A program made the position numbers and the translations under genes. From contig JACMZG010001908.1 of the NCBI GenBank assembly GCA_018340805.1, positions 50,113,230-50,177,229 of the forward strand: DNA of 64,000 nt, written 5' to 3'. Of this stretch, positions 1-12,659 are shown piece by piece. Positions within the stretch are counted from its first letter, which is position 1, and every line of letters starts with the position of its first letter. Source of the stretch: Microvelia longipes (lineage: Eukaryota > Arthropoda > Insecta > Hemiptera > Veliidae). Below the pieces are notes generated by a model that had not been told where the DNA came from, made no database searches, and worked only from the letters and a program-made list of their open reading frames with translations.

Positions 1-1025
1 GGAATATTTGTTTTTAATTTTATTATTACGCAAAGAAATCACAATTTAATTAAATATATTTTTTTGCTTTAAACTTCCTTATAATCAAAAGTGAACCTAT
101 AATATAAAAAACGCGGTGTTTTGGCGGGATCAGTTATCACGTAATCTCATTCGATCGATTAAACAAATACGGTGCAAGAACCTTATCGTATTTGATGCGT
201 ATCCAATACGATCGCTTGTTAAATACGCGTGTGTACGTAGTTAATGTCTTGTTTCCTTGCTTATGAATTTTATTAGGATTTCCTTTTTTTTTGCTTTGTT
301 CATAAAGCAAAGAATGTTTTTCAAAGATATTTTTATTTCATAGGGATTTAAACAACTTGTAATTGACTTAAAAGGAAAAAGAGCATTTTCTAACGGGAGA
401 GTTTCCTACAGTAGGCTTCTAATGAGTAAAATTTGAAAAGGGTAACATTAGGTGTGGTAAAATACAATACACGGTAGTATGTAAACAAGAAAAAATTTTA
501 ACTTTAGACGAGCTAGAAAGTTAACTATGTAAGGATGGAAATATAAAAACAAAACAAAATATTTTGTTTTAAAGATGGTACTCCTACTTAAGACTACCGG
601 TAAACTGGTTTTCGTGCTGTCAGTTTAATTTCATTGCCATTTATGAGGCTATGCTTCTTATACTAGTGTTATTCTAAGGATTCGCCACTTAAAATTTTCT
701 CTGAGTCATAATTAGAATGAGGAACCAATTAAAAGACCTCTACCTTTCTAGGGTTGGCTGTGGCGTCCCTATTGATTCCCAGGAAGAAGCTTTTACTCAA
801 GAGACGCCGCGTTTCCCCTCCTTTGCCACAAAACAATAAAAATAAGTACCAAATATTTTATATTTACCTAAAAATATATATATATAGCGTGCTCTTGACA
901 TAAACATGTGTCTTACCTGAAACAAAAACAAATAATAAATTAATTTATATTGATTAAAATATACTTTTAAAAAGTAAGTCAAAAGGCATTAAGGTGTTTC
1001 TGAGTAAAGTACTTTAGCTTAAATG
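1..1025. other. AT-rich stretch without a recognised gene
   Basis: No convincing exon is visible on either strand. A patch at about 105-240 is richer in CpG and GC than its surroundings and follows an AT-rich, TATA-like stretch near 99-110. It could be a promoter edge or a decayed repeat, but nothing decides this. Confidence 0.4.
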
Positions 1026-1029
1026 CCTC

Positions 1030-1165
1030 AGTTAGTGCCTGAATGTGTGACTGCTAGGAATAAACAGATGTTATTACTGTCTAAGAGGACGAGCGAAGCG
1101 AGTCCGAAGTAGTGAAGAATAATTTCGAGATAACCCGTACCAAATTATTATTATAATTAAGATGA
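1030..1165 (+). repeat. 5S-rRNA-like SINE fragment (copy S1)
   Basis: Bases 1031-1065 align with the internal-promoter part of arthropod 5S rRNA (GTTAGTRCTTGRATGGGTGACC-like, degenerate). About 25 bases later comes the module GAGGACGAGCGAAGCGAGTC, then a tail ending in a degenerate CCCGTACC motif. The same order is found in copies near 4.4, 38.5, 58.3 and 61.3 kb. This copy lacks the 5' half of 5S and is diverged. Confidence 0.5.
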
Positions 1166-2149
1166 TTCTTAAGTTATAAATTCTAATATTCTTTTATATA
1201 AACATAAGTACACAGTTTTTAAATAACAATGTTTAATTTTCTTAATAGTCGTAATGTTTTTATGTTTTACTCATTTTTTAGTATTAAATTTTTGTTTGAT
1301 GCTCTTAACTGTTGTTTTACATATGTGGTGGTGTAACTATATTACTTATTATTCACTGAGGATGCCAAGCATCGCTTGTGCAAAAGCTCTGATGAAATAA
1401 ATTAATCTAATAAAACTCGGACTCCTGTATTTATTATTACTTTTCCTAATTAAGATTTCTCACTGTCCATTAAACTTAATTCTTAAATAAGTACACGGGT
1501 TTCTATTTAGAGAGAATAAATTATCAGTCACTTAATTTTAGGAATTACACAAATTTAAAGCGGTAGACGTAAAAATAGTCAAAATTAAATAATACACGAT
1601 AAACATACGAAATTACTGGAACATAAACTTAGTTTTATAATATTATAATTTGTATTTCTAGTTAAAATTAGAAGGGAAAGCAAGAAATGGACTGAGTTTT
1701 ATGACTTAGTAACTCTGTATTTAGTCTACAGTAATAACAGACTAATATTTGTTTATTCGCTAAAGATGCGAACATAATAATAGAAAATAATTTCTTGGAA
1801 AAAAGTTGTTAAAAAGATTTATTTTAGATAATTTTGTAATTAGTTTACAGTCTGGAATGAAATATAGAGTCCGATACGTAAAGTAATTAAAAAAAGCAGT
1901 AATATCATCTTTAATCTTAATAGTAAATACGAAAAACAAAATATTTATACTATATAATTTTATGAGGAAGTGGTCAGATAGGTAATTTTGGAAGTTTGGT
2001 CAATAATTTTATATTAATTTTGTGCAAAATATTTATTGTCTTCATACAATGACAATAAATACCGGTCGTTTTGGTCAAATGTCCATTCCTCGGGGCTCGG
2101 TTGAATTGAAATTTTTAAGTTATTTCTTGACTAAAAAGTTTCATTTTTG
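1166..2149. other. AT-rich stretch, nothing recognised
   Basis: No coding signal, RNA gene or repeat structure stands out. Confidence 0.4.
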
Positions 2150-2547
2150 AAGAAAAGAAACACTCATGAGATTGAAATTACGAAAACTCAGAAAACTCAT
2201 GAGGTTGAATTACGTGATGAAAAGAAAACTCATGAGGTTGAAATTACGTGATGAAAAGAAAACTCATGAGGTTGAAATTACGTGATGAAAAGAAAACTCA
2301 TGAGGTTGAAATTACGTGATGAAAAGAACACTCATGAGATTGAAAGTGATGAAAAGAAAAAACTCTGAGATTGAAATTACGTGATGAAAAGAAACTCATG
2401 AGATTGAAATTACGTGAATGAAAAGAAAACTCATGAGATTGAAATTACGTGATGAAAGAAAACTCATGAGATTGAAATTACTGATGAAAAGAAAACTCAT
2501 GAGATTGAAATTACGTGATGAAAAGAAAACTCATGAGGTTGAAATTA
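2150..2547 (+). repeat. 34-bp minisatellite, about 12 units
   Basis: Tandem units of about 34 bp carry the core ACTCATGAGRTTGAAATTAC followed by GTGATGAAAAGAAA. Units differ by single-base indels and a G/A switch (GAGGTTG versus GAGATTG). There are no spacers, so it is not a CRISPR array. All three frames contain stops. Confidence 0.9.
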
Positions 2548-2981
2548 AAAAAATAGTTTTAAGAGAATAAAACACATCAATACAAGTACAAATTTCTAAA
2601 AATTAGTATTTTCAATTAAAATTGTAAAAAATACATCATATGTTTCCTTCCACCAATACACTTAAAAATGGTTTAACATTAAAATTAGATAATTAACGTA
2701 TTGTAATTTCTAAATATTTAGACTACAAGAGACAAAACACAGTTTAACTAAGACAGACAAGAAGTAAGCCACAAATAAAGCATGGTATAAAGTTATTTAA
2801 TGTAACACTATTTTTTCTGTCTTAGTGTTACAAAGAGTGTAGAAATTGTCTTTATTTAATCCTGCTAGCGATGTCATAAAAATGTAAAACATTGCAAATA
2901 GAGAAATCTACACTTGTTAATCTTAGTAAGAACTGTAAATCTAGTTAAGTACTATCAAATAGAATAGCTGTTGGAATTTAA
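2548..2981. other. AT-rich stretch, nothing recognised
   Basis: No gene or repeat structure seen. Confidence 0.4.
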
Positions 2982-2983
2982 TA

Positions 2984-3480
2984 AGGCGCGGTCGAATATC
3001 CACGGCCTTCTAGAACATTGGATCACCAACAAACTTTTTTTATAACTTTTTTTTCAAAATTTTCAGTAATTAGCCGGATTTGTGATAAATGAAGCCTATT
3101 TCCGTAATCTGCATGCTCTTTTGGTTATTTTTAAAGAGTATTTACATTTACTCAACGATTTATTATTAATCTAACTTGGTACATACATAACTACTGTTAG
3201 ACGTCAATGTTAACAAATATGACACGTCAAAATATAACGCAAATCAGGTAGATAACATTTACGTCTAACAGTAGTTATGTATGTACCAAGTTAGATTAAA
3301 AATAAATCGTTGAGTGAATGTAAATACTCTTTGAGATTAACCAAAAGAGCGTGCAGATTACGGAAATAGGCTTCATTTATCACAAATCCGGCTAATTACT
3401 GAAAATTTTGAAAAAAGGTTATAAAAAAAGTTTGTTGGTGATCCAATGTTCTAGAAGGCCGTGGATATTCGACCGCGCCT
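2984..3480. mobile_element. Palindromic MITE with ~230-bp inverted arms
   Basis: Bases 2984-3214 and 3250-3480 are inverted copies at high identity, separated by about 35 bp. The ends read AGGCGCGGTCGAATATCC and its complement. Both ends are bordered by TA (2982-2983 and 3481-3482), which fits a TA target duplication of the Tc1/mariner kind. There is no coding capacity. The few mismatches between the arms suggest either a fairly young insertion or arm homogenisation. Superfamily assignment rests only on the TA. Confidence 0.85.
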
Positions 3481-3483
3481 TAT

Positions 3484-3779
3484 CAGTGTTTTCTCTCTTA
3501 CGACTAGATTTTTTAGCTAAGTTTCATTAAAATTGGCTAAAAATCAGTCATTTAAGGCATAGAGTGTTTACGTATGTGCACATCCATACAGTCGTAAATT
3601 CTATTTATTTTAAATTTTGATAAGTAAGACGGTGGGACTGCAAGCGCTAAAAAAGTCAACACATAAAAAAATCATAAAAAAAGTGGGTTAAGTTTTTTGC
3701 TAATGCAATGCTTTCCCTCATTTAAGGAGGCAAGGAAGCAAAAGTGTTTGCCATTGATGTATTTTTATTAGTGTATAAA
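3484..3779. other. AT-rich spacer
   Basis: Nothing recognised between the palindromic MITE and the next repeat. Confidence 0.4.
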
Positions 3780-4600
3780 TACTTTTTATTTTTCCACATT
3801 TATGCCGTAGGTATATTGGAAAAGTATTATGTTTGCAAAAAAAATCCGAAACCGAGATGAAACCTGAATTATCAGTTTCACGCGTTTTTAAGGCCTCCTG
3901 AGTGGTTTTCACAAAGTTGTCTGTCTGTTTGTGTGTGTCTGTTATCATCTTAGTGTCCAGTGTATTTATGGTAGAGAGTTGAAACTTCGTACAAAAATCA
4001 GTCTGCCGCTGTAATTGTGATATTAGGAACATATTTTTTTACGTCGTCATTAACCCGCAATAATGACTCGAAAAATCAAAACGCGGAAAAATTATGCGAC
4101 CGGATTGAGAATTGGCACGCATGCAGCCATGTACAAAAGTAACATATGTGCCAAGTTTCATCCCATTATCAGCATTAGTTTAATGATTATTCTTATAGAC
4201 TGACTTGTGTGCGTTTTTAAAAAATGTAAAAAATCAGAAAATGATTCAATTGAGTTTAAATTTGGTGCAAGTGTAAAACTTTACTTAATAAACAAGTACA
4301 CTGAATTTCGTTTCAATTCGGCAAGTATATCTATAGTAGTTGTTGGATCATAATAATTAAGCAGCATTGAGCGTAGTTAGTGCTATATGGGTGACCGCTG
4401 AGAATTATTCGGATGCATTTACAAATCTGAGGACGAGCGAAGCGAGTCTGAAGATATGTTGAAGTGTAAATTTGGCGAATTGTATATTCTGAGGATGAGC
4501 GTAGAGAGTCCAAAGCATGGGGGATTAGCGAGCGAAGCGAATCCGATGTAATGAGGAAAAGTTCCGAGGTACCCTGTACCTGATTTTTAAAATTATTAAT
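3780..4600 (+). repeat. R1 composite repeat with 5S-like SINE module (copy A)
   Basis: This ~820-bp dispersed repeat is shared with 38100-38645, 60655-61440 and, inverted, 44500-44880. In order it has a GTAGGTATATTGGAAAAGTA start, a GTGTGTCTGT block, the segment CATTAACCCGCAATAATGAC, then a 5S-like box at 4353-4410 (ATTAAGCAGC and ATGGGTGACCGC, both matching 5S rRNA), two GACGAGCGAAGCGAGTC-type modules, and an end AAAAGTTCCGAGGTACCCTG. Part or all may be SINE3-like, with 5S boxes serving as an RNA polymerase III promoter. The unit's true 5' end is uncertain. Confidence 0.6.
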
Positions 4601-4924
4601 TTTTGTAGCTAAACATTACATTGGTATACTACATATCATATCAGTGAATATAGAAAATTAACTATACATGGGTATTATGATTGTGAGATTACAAAGGGTA
4701 GTACTATTGTGTATACAATCTTTACTGGTTACAACACAAATCTAAGTTAAATAGCGTTATTAAACATTACACATTTCCTGTTCTAATATAGAATGTTTCA
4801 AACAAAGCTAGAAAACAATTAATAGGTCAAAGGTTTAGTAACTCTGTAAATACAAGAGACTTTAATGTTTGAATTTCTAATTCAATACAGTTTGGAATTT
4901 TAGAATTCTTTATGATATAGCAAG

Positions 4925-5225
4925 AGATTAATTATGAAACAAAATATAGTAGTCAGGTTAGGTAGTGTATATCAAGTATTGAATAATATAATTAAGAAGT
5001 GACATGAGATAAGCTATGAGACACAATGTAGGATGATAAAGCACATTTTATATTAGTAGTGATGTATATTAAGTATTGAATAATTATAAAATAACATGTA
5101 ATATAGCTACGAAAGAAAATATAGTATACTATGACAATTTTAATATTAGTACTGTAAATTAGTTTATATCAAGTATTGAATGATATTATTATAAAGCAAC
5201 ATACGATATAACCTATTAAAGAGTA
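4925..5225. repeat. Degenerate ~97-bp tandem repeat, about 3 units
   Basis: The phrase ATCAAGTATTGAATAATAT and its surroundings recur about every 95-100 bp with heavy divergence. The flanking 4601-4924 is AT-rich with nothing recognised. Confidence 0.5.
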
Positions 5226-5284
5226 TTATACGGCGAGTTAAGTAGAAGGAGTGTTATTAGTCTACTATAAGTTATTTTAATGTG

Positions 5285-5455
5285 TTAAAACAATGTATTT
5301 ATAACATCTTTTACAACAATGTATTTATAACATTTTTTACAACAATGTATTTATAACATTTTTTACGACTATTTAATTAAAAAAATATATAATAATGTAT
5401 TTTTAACATTTATTATAATAATGTGCTTATAGCATTATATAAACCATGTATTTAT
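5285..5455. repeat. 26-bp minisatellite, 3 good and 2-3 decayed units
   Basis: Units of AACAATGTATTTATAACATT plus TTTTAC repeat in tandem and then decay towards 5455. Confidence 0.8.
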
Positions 5456-5744
5456 TTGAATAAGAATTGATTTTGTATGGGTTGAAGGGTTTTAGAGACA
5501 AATCAAACCTGAATACAAAGTACATATTAGTATTTTTTAGATTCGAACTATCAATAAAAAAAGATTAAGAGTAAACAAAAAAGTTAATCTAATAAAAGAG
5601 ATTAAGGTTACGATACACAAAAATACTTATAAATATAAACAACAAGTAATTTAATACACTACAAAATACCCAGGGATTTATTAGCAGAAACAAAAAAGCA
5701 ACTCTGGGTCCAATAATATAATACTATTTAAAAGATAAAATATG

Positions 5745-5970
5745 TAAACAATAAAAATATAAAATACTAAGAATAAGAAGACACTATAAAATATAATAAA
5801 ATAAGAATATAAAATACTAAGAATAAGAAGATAATATAAAATATAAAATAAAATAAGAATAAAAAATATTAAGAATAAGAAGATAATATAAAATATAATA
5901 AAATAAGAATAAAAAATACTAAGAATAAGAAGATAATATAGAATATAATAAAATAAGAATATAAAATAGA
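5745..5970. repeat. ~50-bp A-rich tandem repeat, 4-5 units
   Basis: Units carry ATAAAATACTAAGAATAAGA and AGATAATATAAAATATAA. The sequence is purine-rich with no coding frame. Confidence 0.8.
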
Positions 5971-6644
5971 AAAGATTAATAAAAAATAGATCAATATTTA
6001 CACAAACTGCCTTAATACGGTAGCTAATTGCTAAAAATAGCTCAATAAATTACTATTAGATATATAATTAAAAATAAAATGGTCTAAATTATTTGTTTTT
6101 TGATAAAAATAAACTTTCACGCTATATTTAAATACGACGATAAAATAAATTAATTTAAGAGAAAATGATAAATATAGATATATATGAATGCATGTATAGT
6201 GTACACAAAGAATTCCAAACTCTTTCCAACAGGATGCATTGATAAGATACCAGAGTGTCTATTAGATGTTAGTGTTTTACTAGAACGACTATGAATATTT
6301 GATCTATTGTGTGTTTGATATAAATTATTTTAATTATTTTTATAAAACTAGTGCCTTCTTGATAGTAAATTTTGGTTTGAAATTGCTTTCAGACATATAA
6401 GGAATGGATAAATAGCTTATTCTTTAGACAAAATAAGTGTTACAGCTCAAATTAAAAATATCTTTAGAAGTCTAAAGTTTTAATAAGACACTAATACAAT
6501 ATAATAAGAAATACATAGTACACACACACATTAATACATACACATATATATATAACATAAAACTTAGTAAAAATATTTATTTAACTATTTGTTTTTCATT
6601 TTTAAAGTATTTGGATTACAGGGGTAAAATGCAGGGGGGGTTAA
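5971..6644. other. AT-rich stretch, nothing recognised
   Basis: Only a short CA/TA microsatellite near 6521-6552 is seen. Confidence 0.4.
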
Positions 6645-7375
6645 CTTAAATGAGGAAAAGTTTGGATTCGATTTTCGCAAGCTACTAAAAATAGCGCTGC
6701 GGCGGACCGGTGCGGACAACTCATAAAGTAACCCCAGTAGCTTTCCAAAAATGACTGATTATATTTTTATATTTAAATTTATGAATACCATGGCAATTCT
6801 TGGTTATGACAGCTAAATTTATTATTATTATAAAATTATTGTTTTCTCCATGTATTTTTCACAAAAACGGTTCGCCGTTGCATGTTCTGTATTTCAAAAA
6901 TTCAGAAACTAAAAGTAAATAGAAACCTTTTTAAAACTTCCAGAGAACGCTACTGATGGCAGATAAGTGTAAATTTCATTTAATTAATTTATTGATTTAG
7001 TCGATTTTATCAGGTAGTCACATTAAATCACATGTGCGCATCTTGCCAATGCAATTAAAACACAGGCTGTATTAAATGCCAAAATCTATCTTCTACCACG
7101 TGTAAACTTTAGCCAATATTTTATTATTACCTGATTGAATCAATTAAATTAATAAATTACTTGAATGAAAAACTAAAAAATAATCAAAAGCGTTCTGTGT
7201 AAGATTAAAGTGGTAGGGTTAGTTACAAGTATAACTATACAAAGTATAAAAATTAAACTTCAAATTGACTGGGCAAAAAGCGGGAAATCAAGACACGCCC
7301 ACTCAATTGGAAGGTAGGTCCCCCGCCGCGCTAGTGTCGACCGGAATCCAAATTTTCCCACCATTGAGTCGACAG
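6645..7375. mobile_element. Possible non-autonomous DNA element with diverged TIRs
   Basis: The start (about 6650-6712) and the complement of the end (about 7315-7372) share AAAAGTTTGGATTCGATTTT-like sequence followed by AGCGCTGCGGCGG or AGCGCGGCGGGG, both GC-rich against an AT-rich interior. Identity is only moderate and I cannot fix a target duplication. Confidence 0.35.
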
Positions 7376-8600
7376 TCTTACTATTTAAGTATCTATAGTC
7401 TCTGGTAAAATGTATATTTTATTATATGACTGACAGATGTAAACAATTTTTTGACTTAAGAAATATGCTGATTCTGATCTTGATAATTCTGATGAAACCT
7501 CAGCTTCTGATTGTAAGGGAAACACAATACTTTTTCTATATACCTACGGTGGAAAGTGAGAAAAACAAATAAAATAAGAAAAAATAAATATTCCTCAAGT
7601 TAGAAAAGAAGAGAAGAAAAAAAACCTCAAAAAGGGAAAACATAACAAACCAATAAGAAAAATCAAAAACAAAAGTGTCCAAAAAACATTTGTATATATG
7701 TATTTGTAGAGGATATATATAAAAAAATAATTAATAAAAATACCTTTTAAACTAATTAAGATTAAAAACCAAATAAATTGGAAAAAAGTTTTTCAGAAAA
7801 AACTTAAATGACGTCATCTAAAATAAATATAGATCTAAAATTTAAAATAGATCTGTACTGGTAGCAAAAAACTAATTTTAATTGTAAAGCGTGCTTTTAT
7901 TAAAAATTACAATAACTGATAATAATTCTAGTTAAGCTACTGAATAAACAAGAAATAAAGGAGTAAACTATGTCTTGAATTCGTTAGTGGGAAAAGAGAT
8001 AAGTTTACAATGAACGTTATAATAGAAAATGTGCCAAACAAGCATAGTTAATGATAAGAGAACATAGTTGTGATAAAAATACGATTAACAGTTTAAAATT
8101 CTAGCATTAAAATTATATGCTTAAAAAATTAAGTACAAAGGAACATAATTATTAAAATTTATCAACAAAAAAAGAATCATTTAAGATTTTCTTTTAAATG
8201 AAAAACAAGATAAGATTAGCCCGTTTAATAATGGTATTGGTCTCAAGTTTAGTAAAAAACCTAAACCCCTATATTTTAGAAGATAATATCAAGGCATGAA
8301 AAACTTTAATACTAGACATTAAGAAAAGACTGGAAAAAAGTTTAAAGAAGCCAATTAAACAGTAACTAACTGTGAAATAAGGTTCAACGATTTGAAGAAA
8401 AATAAATGATGGAATAATAAGAATTAATTAAAGACTTAAAGAATTAACACTCATAAAAGAATTGAGTAAAAAGAAATATAAACAAACATGTGAAAGGTGA
8501 GAAGTGTTGCTGTAGATACATGAAAAATAGATTATAGTATAATAAATAAATAAAGACAGTAAATAATAATATCAACACTAACAACGTCTTTCCACTAAAT
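7376..8600. other. AT-rich stretch with a short R1 fragment
   Basis: About 7525-7560 resembles the CCTATATACCTACGG end of repeat R1 in reverse orientation. The phrase GAATTCGTTAGTGGGAAAA at about 7978 recurs at about 10358. No gene recognised. Confidence 0.4.
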
Positions 8601-8604
8601 TTAA

Positions 8605-8665
8605 ACTTTATTTTGCAGAGCCGGCTTTCGGCAATAATGCCATCTTCAGTGCCTAAACAAGTAAT
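8605..8665 (-). ncRNA. Hammerhead-like motif (GCCGGC family)
   Basis: Minus strand: CTGAAGA (8643-8649), one extra T, a 4-bp hairpin GGCA-TTAT-TGCC (8630-8641), GAAA (8626-8629), then the self-complementary AGCCGGCT (8619-8626) followed by C. This is the order of the hammerhead core: CUGANGA, stem II, GAAA, stem III, NUH. The palindromic stem III has no loop, so pairing in trans (dimer) would be needed, as described for Penelope-like elements. The extra T after CUGANGA departs from the textbook core. Activity is an inference. Confidence 0.45.
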
Positions 8666-8669
8666 AACA

Positions 8670-10107
8670 AGACTTAGTAAATAATAGTTTTCAAACATAA
8701 TGAATGAATGAATAACCATTTATTAGATCAAATTACAATAACAATCAAATTTTTACATGTATAATAATTGCTTATGATCTAAATCAGCCTAGGCTGGGGT
8801 CGGGTAAAGTTTATAATTAAACTTTTTATTTTATATTAATTACTAAAATTGAATATTTAATTAGTTTTAAATATTAGGTATAAACACAATATTGGGTAAT
8901 AAATTAGGAGAAATGTAAATGAAAGTTAAAACAAGAAAAGTGTATCCAATATGCGAAAATTAATTATTTATTAGTATTAGAAGCGGACTGGACCCAAACA
9001 TTCCAACTTTTCTATAATTTCCGTTATCCAAACAACTTTAAATTTTTGACTATTGACACAAAAATAATAATTGTGTCAGACGATAGAGCAAAAAAAGCAA
9101 AAAAAGAAAAGAAACAATAAAAACTTGTATTAAAAGTAAGAGCGTAAAAGCTATAATCAACCAGTAGGTTTTTCTTAATATTATAAAAAATAATAAAATT
9201 GTGAATTAAAAAAAACTTAAAGAATCAACAGATGTCAAATAAAGAATCAGAAGAGTTAAAAGGTTTGGAGAGCAAGAGTCTAGACAAAGAATAAAAAAGA
9301 GTGTAAGTCCAATATGCAGATTTAATTCATTAAAGGAAAAATAAAAAAGAAAACAAACTTAGTACAATAAAGCAGAAAGAAGAAATGATTCATTGACTTC
9401 TTCAAGATATATTACAAGAAAAAATTAGAACAAGAATGTAAGAGAAGATAGTAAAAGAAATGGGAGTAAGGATTCAAGTGAGCATATTTAACTGCTTAAG
9501 AGAAATGAGAAGGCTACATATGGTCTTTATAGCCTCTTAAAAAAAAAGAGTTTAAACATTAGGCTATGACGTCACGTGGGAAAGAAAATACTAATACAAT
9601 GCTTCAAGAAAAGTTTAACTTTGTAATAAGTGTCGGAAACAAAGCAGAATATAAATTAATATTCCAGCATAAATAAATATTTAAAACATTTAGGGATACC
9701 AATTTATATCTCTAAAAAATAGGTCTGACAATAATTGTTTTCAGGTTTCAAACATTGATTTAATTTAGATCCAGCAAATGAATACGACACTTTTGTGTCA
9801 TCAGTTAGATTATTTAGAAAGTAGATTTTCTAGGTTTTTTTTTTTTTTTTAACTTTATTGATTATTGTCTACAATAAATGTATTTGACATAGTGCTAATG
9901 TTGGTAAAAGTGACTTGGCAGTCTTGATAGGAGGAATCACCCAGTGGTGATACTCCTTGGCGTGGTTAGGTAAATGTTGAAATTTTACTCATAATATAAA
10001 AATTTGGCTTGAACTAAATTAGTGGAATAGAAATTAGTTGACTTTTGAATAGTTAAATTTTCTGAAATGTTTTGCGTTTTAGAATTTAAATTAATATTGA
10101 TTATAAA
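8670..10107. other. AT-rich stretch, nothing recognised
   Basis: Contains a long T-run at 9835-9850 and purine-rich sequence at 9060-9560. No gene identified. Confidence 0.4.
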
Positions 10108-10175
10108 AGAAGGTCACGCGGCCACTGTCGTCGAAGGCGCCGTGGAGGATTGGAAGGAATGGTTCTGGAATGTAG
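10108..10175 (+). other. GC-rich patch, possible exon or repeat fragment
   Basis: Bases 10110-10171 are markedly GC-rich and open in one plus frame, preceded by AAAAG and followed by GTAGGT. That could be an acceptor and a weak donor. The downstream text (about 10185-10240, ACGGCTGAACAGC) looks like a dispersed insect repeat, so this may equally be transposon-derived. Both strands are open here, so coding is not shown. Confidence 0.2.
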
Positions 10176-10467
10176 GTGATTTTTGTTTTTACGGCTGAAC
10201 AGCAGGTCCGATTAAGCTGAAACCCGGTACACCAACAGACAAAAAATCATTTACTCCTCACTAAATCAATTTAGCTAGAAGTTAAATGACGTCATGCAAT
10301 TTCCATAAACAATAGTTTCTCTCCAAGAATAGGATTAAGAAAGAGTGAATTATGTTTTGAATTCGTTAGTGGGAAAAATTATTCAGAAGCTTGATTTTTA
10401 GCAAAATTTTTCCCGATCTGAAAAGGTTATTCGAGAGATATCGTCATATATTCGACAGCGAAATATC

Positions 10468-10481
10468 TAGCAACTAATGTT

Positions 10482-10531
<50 letters not shown>
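10468..10531. repeat. (TA)n microsatellite
   Basis: TA repeat with one ATTA phase switch. Confidence 0.95.
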
Positions 10532-12590
10532 TATCTTCTAAAATAAGAAGCTCAAGCGGAATCGAGCCCACTCCGTTCATGCCCCTTTAACAAATTGTAA
10601 TACTAAGACAAGTCCTGCCAAAAGTACATGTTTTAAGGCTTTCCAAGGTTCTAAAACCTTAAAAAGCTTAGAGTAAATAATAAAAATGTAAAAGATATCG
10701 GCAACATATAAGGATAAACAACAACAAAGACCATATATGTTTATTTTACTAAAAAAAATAAAAAAACTCCGGATGTGAACCTATGTATATAAGTTAGACT
10801 CATTAGTTTTTATAAAACCTATACAAATATATCCATAAAAGCTCTAAGGATTTCTGGTTAAGCTCATACTTATAACAGACTAATAGAAAACTTGACTACG
10901 TAACTCATTCACAAAAAAAAACAGTTCTTAATTCTATTATTATAAAAGGGTAAAAAAGTTAGAGGTTTTCTTTATACTATTAAATCCTTTAATGAATGAC
11001 TTGTAAGGACCTTACAACGGTTCCCACACTAAGAATCAGCCTACTTGTTTTAAATATAATACATATCTACTACTGAAATAATAGTATTGCAACTGTAACA
11101 ATAAAAACAACTCGGGAGGCATTAGAAACGCCTGAACAGATAATGTAGATGAAATGTTGATTTTGGTCAACGATTTTGATCAACGCAATAAACTACGGTA
11201 GACGGTTATAAAAAGTAATTAATATTATTTGAAATCGTGATTACATTATATTTAATAATAAAAAGAAAAGAAGCTACCTAAGAGGAGGTCACATGATTTT
11301 ATCAGCTTGTCGAACGAGTTGTTTCGGTACAGTATGGGGTTCGCTTTTTTTGAACTTTAAGTGTAGTGACTTTAAGAGGTCCATTGTTTGGTATTTGAAG
11401 GCTCTAATACATGAAGCATTTAATAAAAAAAAATAGTGTTACATGTTTCTATTTCAATACTTCGTCCCCTATGATAGGGGATGGGAAAGCATATATGATA
11501 ACTGCGTATCTTGAAATGTGTCTTATTAAATGATTAGAATGATCGCGAATGGAGTTCACTACAGGCCTCCCTACAAAATAACACTGATATCAAGTATCAA
11601 AGAACATTAACTCGTTTTTCTTTCTTTTTAACATCCCAGCGGTTTTCCATATGATGATGGCCTCTGTGCAGATTGAATAAGCTCTTATTCAATTAAATTT
11701 GTTAGTTATTTGTTAAATTTGTTTGTTATTAAGTTTGTTTTAGTGGAGGGACTTCCTCATTTTCATTTTTTTGTTTAACAAGATTCTAAATAAGTAATAA
11801 GATAACATTGTTTATTGTGATTTACTCAACTTAAGACTTTGAAACTGAAGTCCTATCGAAATTCATAAGGTCTAAAATTTTATATATGAGGCTTCCTAAT
11901 TCTATCACTCCTTTAAATCGTTTGTCAATTTAGTCATGAGAAATTCGCATAAGGTATAAACTAGGGATGGATAGAATATTTAATCTAAGGAATATATTGT
12001 AATGTGGTTAGAGAAACACTTGGCAAAGAGTAGGAATAAATTATACGACTCAGAATTGAGTTGAAGTGAGTAAGGAGGAAGCGGCATCCGGTCCGATCCC
12101 TTCAACAATACAACTAACGCTGATTTATGCTGGAGGTGATTACAGTGCATTTAAAAACCAAGACATTAGCGAATAAACAGTATAATAATACTGAGGTAAC
12201 GTTTCGCTCTGATGGTACGGGTTCGATTCCGATAAGAGTCTTTGACTTTTTATTCGACCTCTTTTTGAAGTAAAGGATTTAGACCTGAACTTAACAGATA
12301 TTACTATGTATTTTATAAGATTTTATTCAATATATAGGAAATTATAACATGAAATAAAATGTATTTTTATTCAGCAAGCTACTTACAAACACAAGATACA
12401 TAAAAAATAAAATTGTATTTTTATTTTATATTTATATTTATATAAGCAAATTATTAACACTATTACACACGTTTTCAACATTTCTAAAAGAAGATTATCA
12501 AAAATTAAATTTTTGAAATGTTTTATTTCTTTTAAATCTTTTATGGTTTTATCAAACATAATAAATTCGTTCATTCCATCTATAAGCTAA
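10532..12590. other. AT-rich stretch, nothing firmly recognised
   Basis: A B-box-like GGGTTCGATTCC at about 12220-12231 suggests a decayed tRNA-derived repeat, but I found no matching A box or cloverleaf. A 47-codon frame at about 11291-11434 (plus) has no supporting signal. Confidence 0.35.
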
Positions 12591-12595
12591 GTATT

Positions 12596-12655
12596 AACTC
12601 AAGACTATTACTGTATGTAATATCAATATATTACATACAGTAATAGTCTTGAGTT
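12596..12655. repeat. Perfect 60-bp palindrome
   Basis: Arms 12596-12623 and 12628-12655 are exact complements (28 bp) around CAAT. No flanking element is recognised. Confidence 0.95.
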
Positions 12656-12659
12656 ATTA

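Noticed and set aside
2150..2547. CRISPR-like look of the 34-bp and 28-bp arrays
   Set aside because: Units abut without unique spacers and the genome is eukaryotic.
11291..11434. 47-codon plus-strand frame with ATG
   Set aside because: No signal peptide, splice, promoter or homology support; length is compatible with chance.
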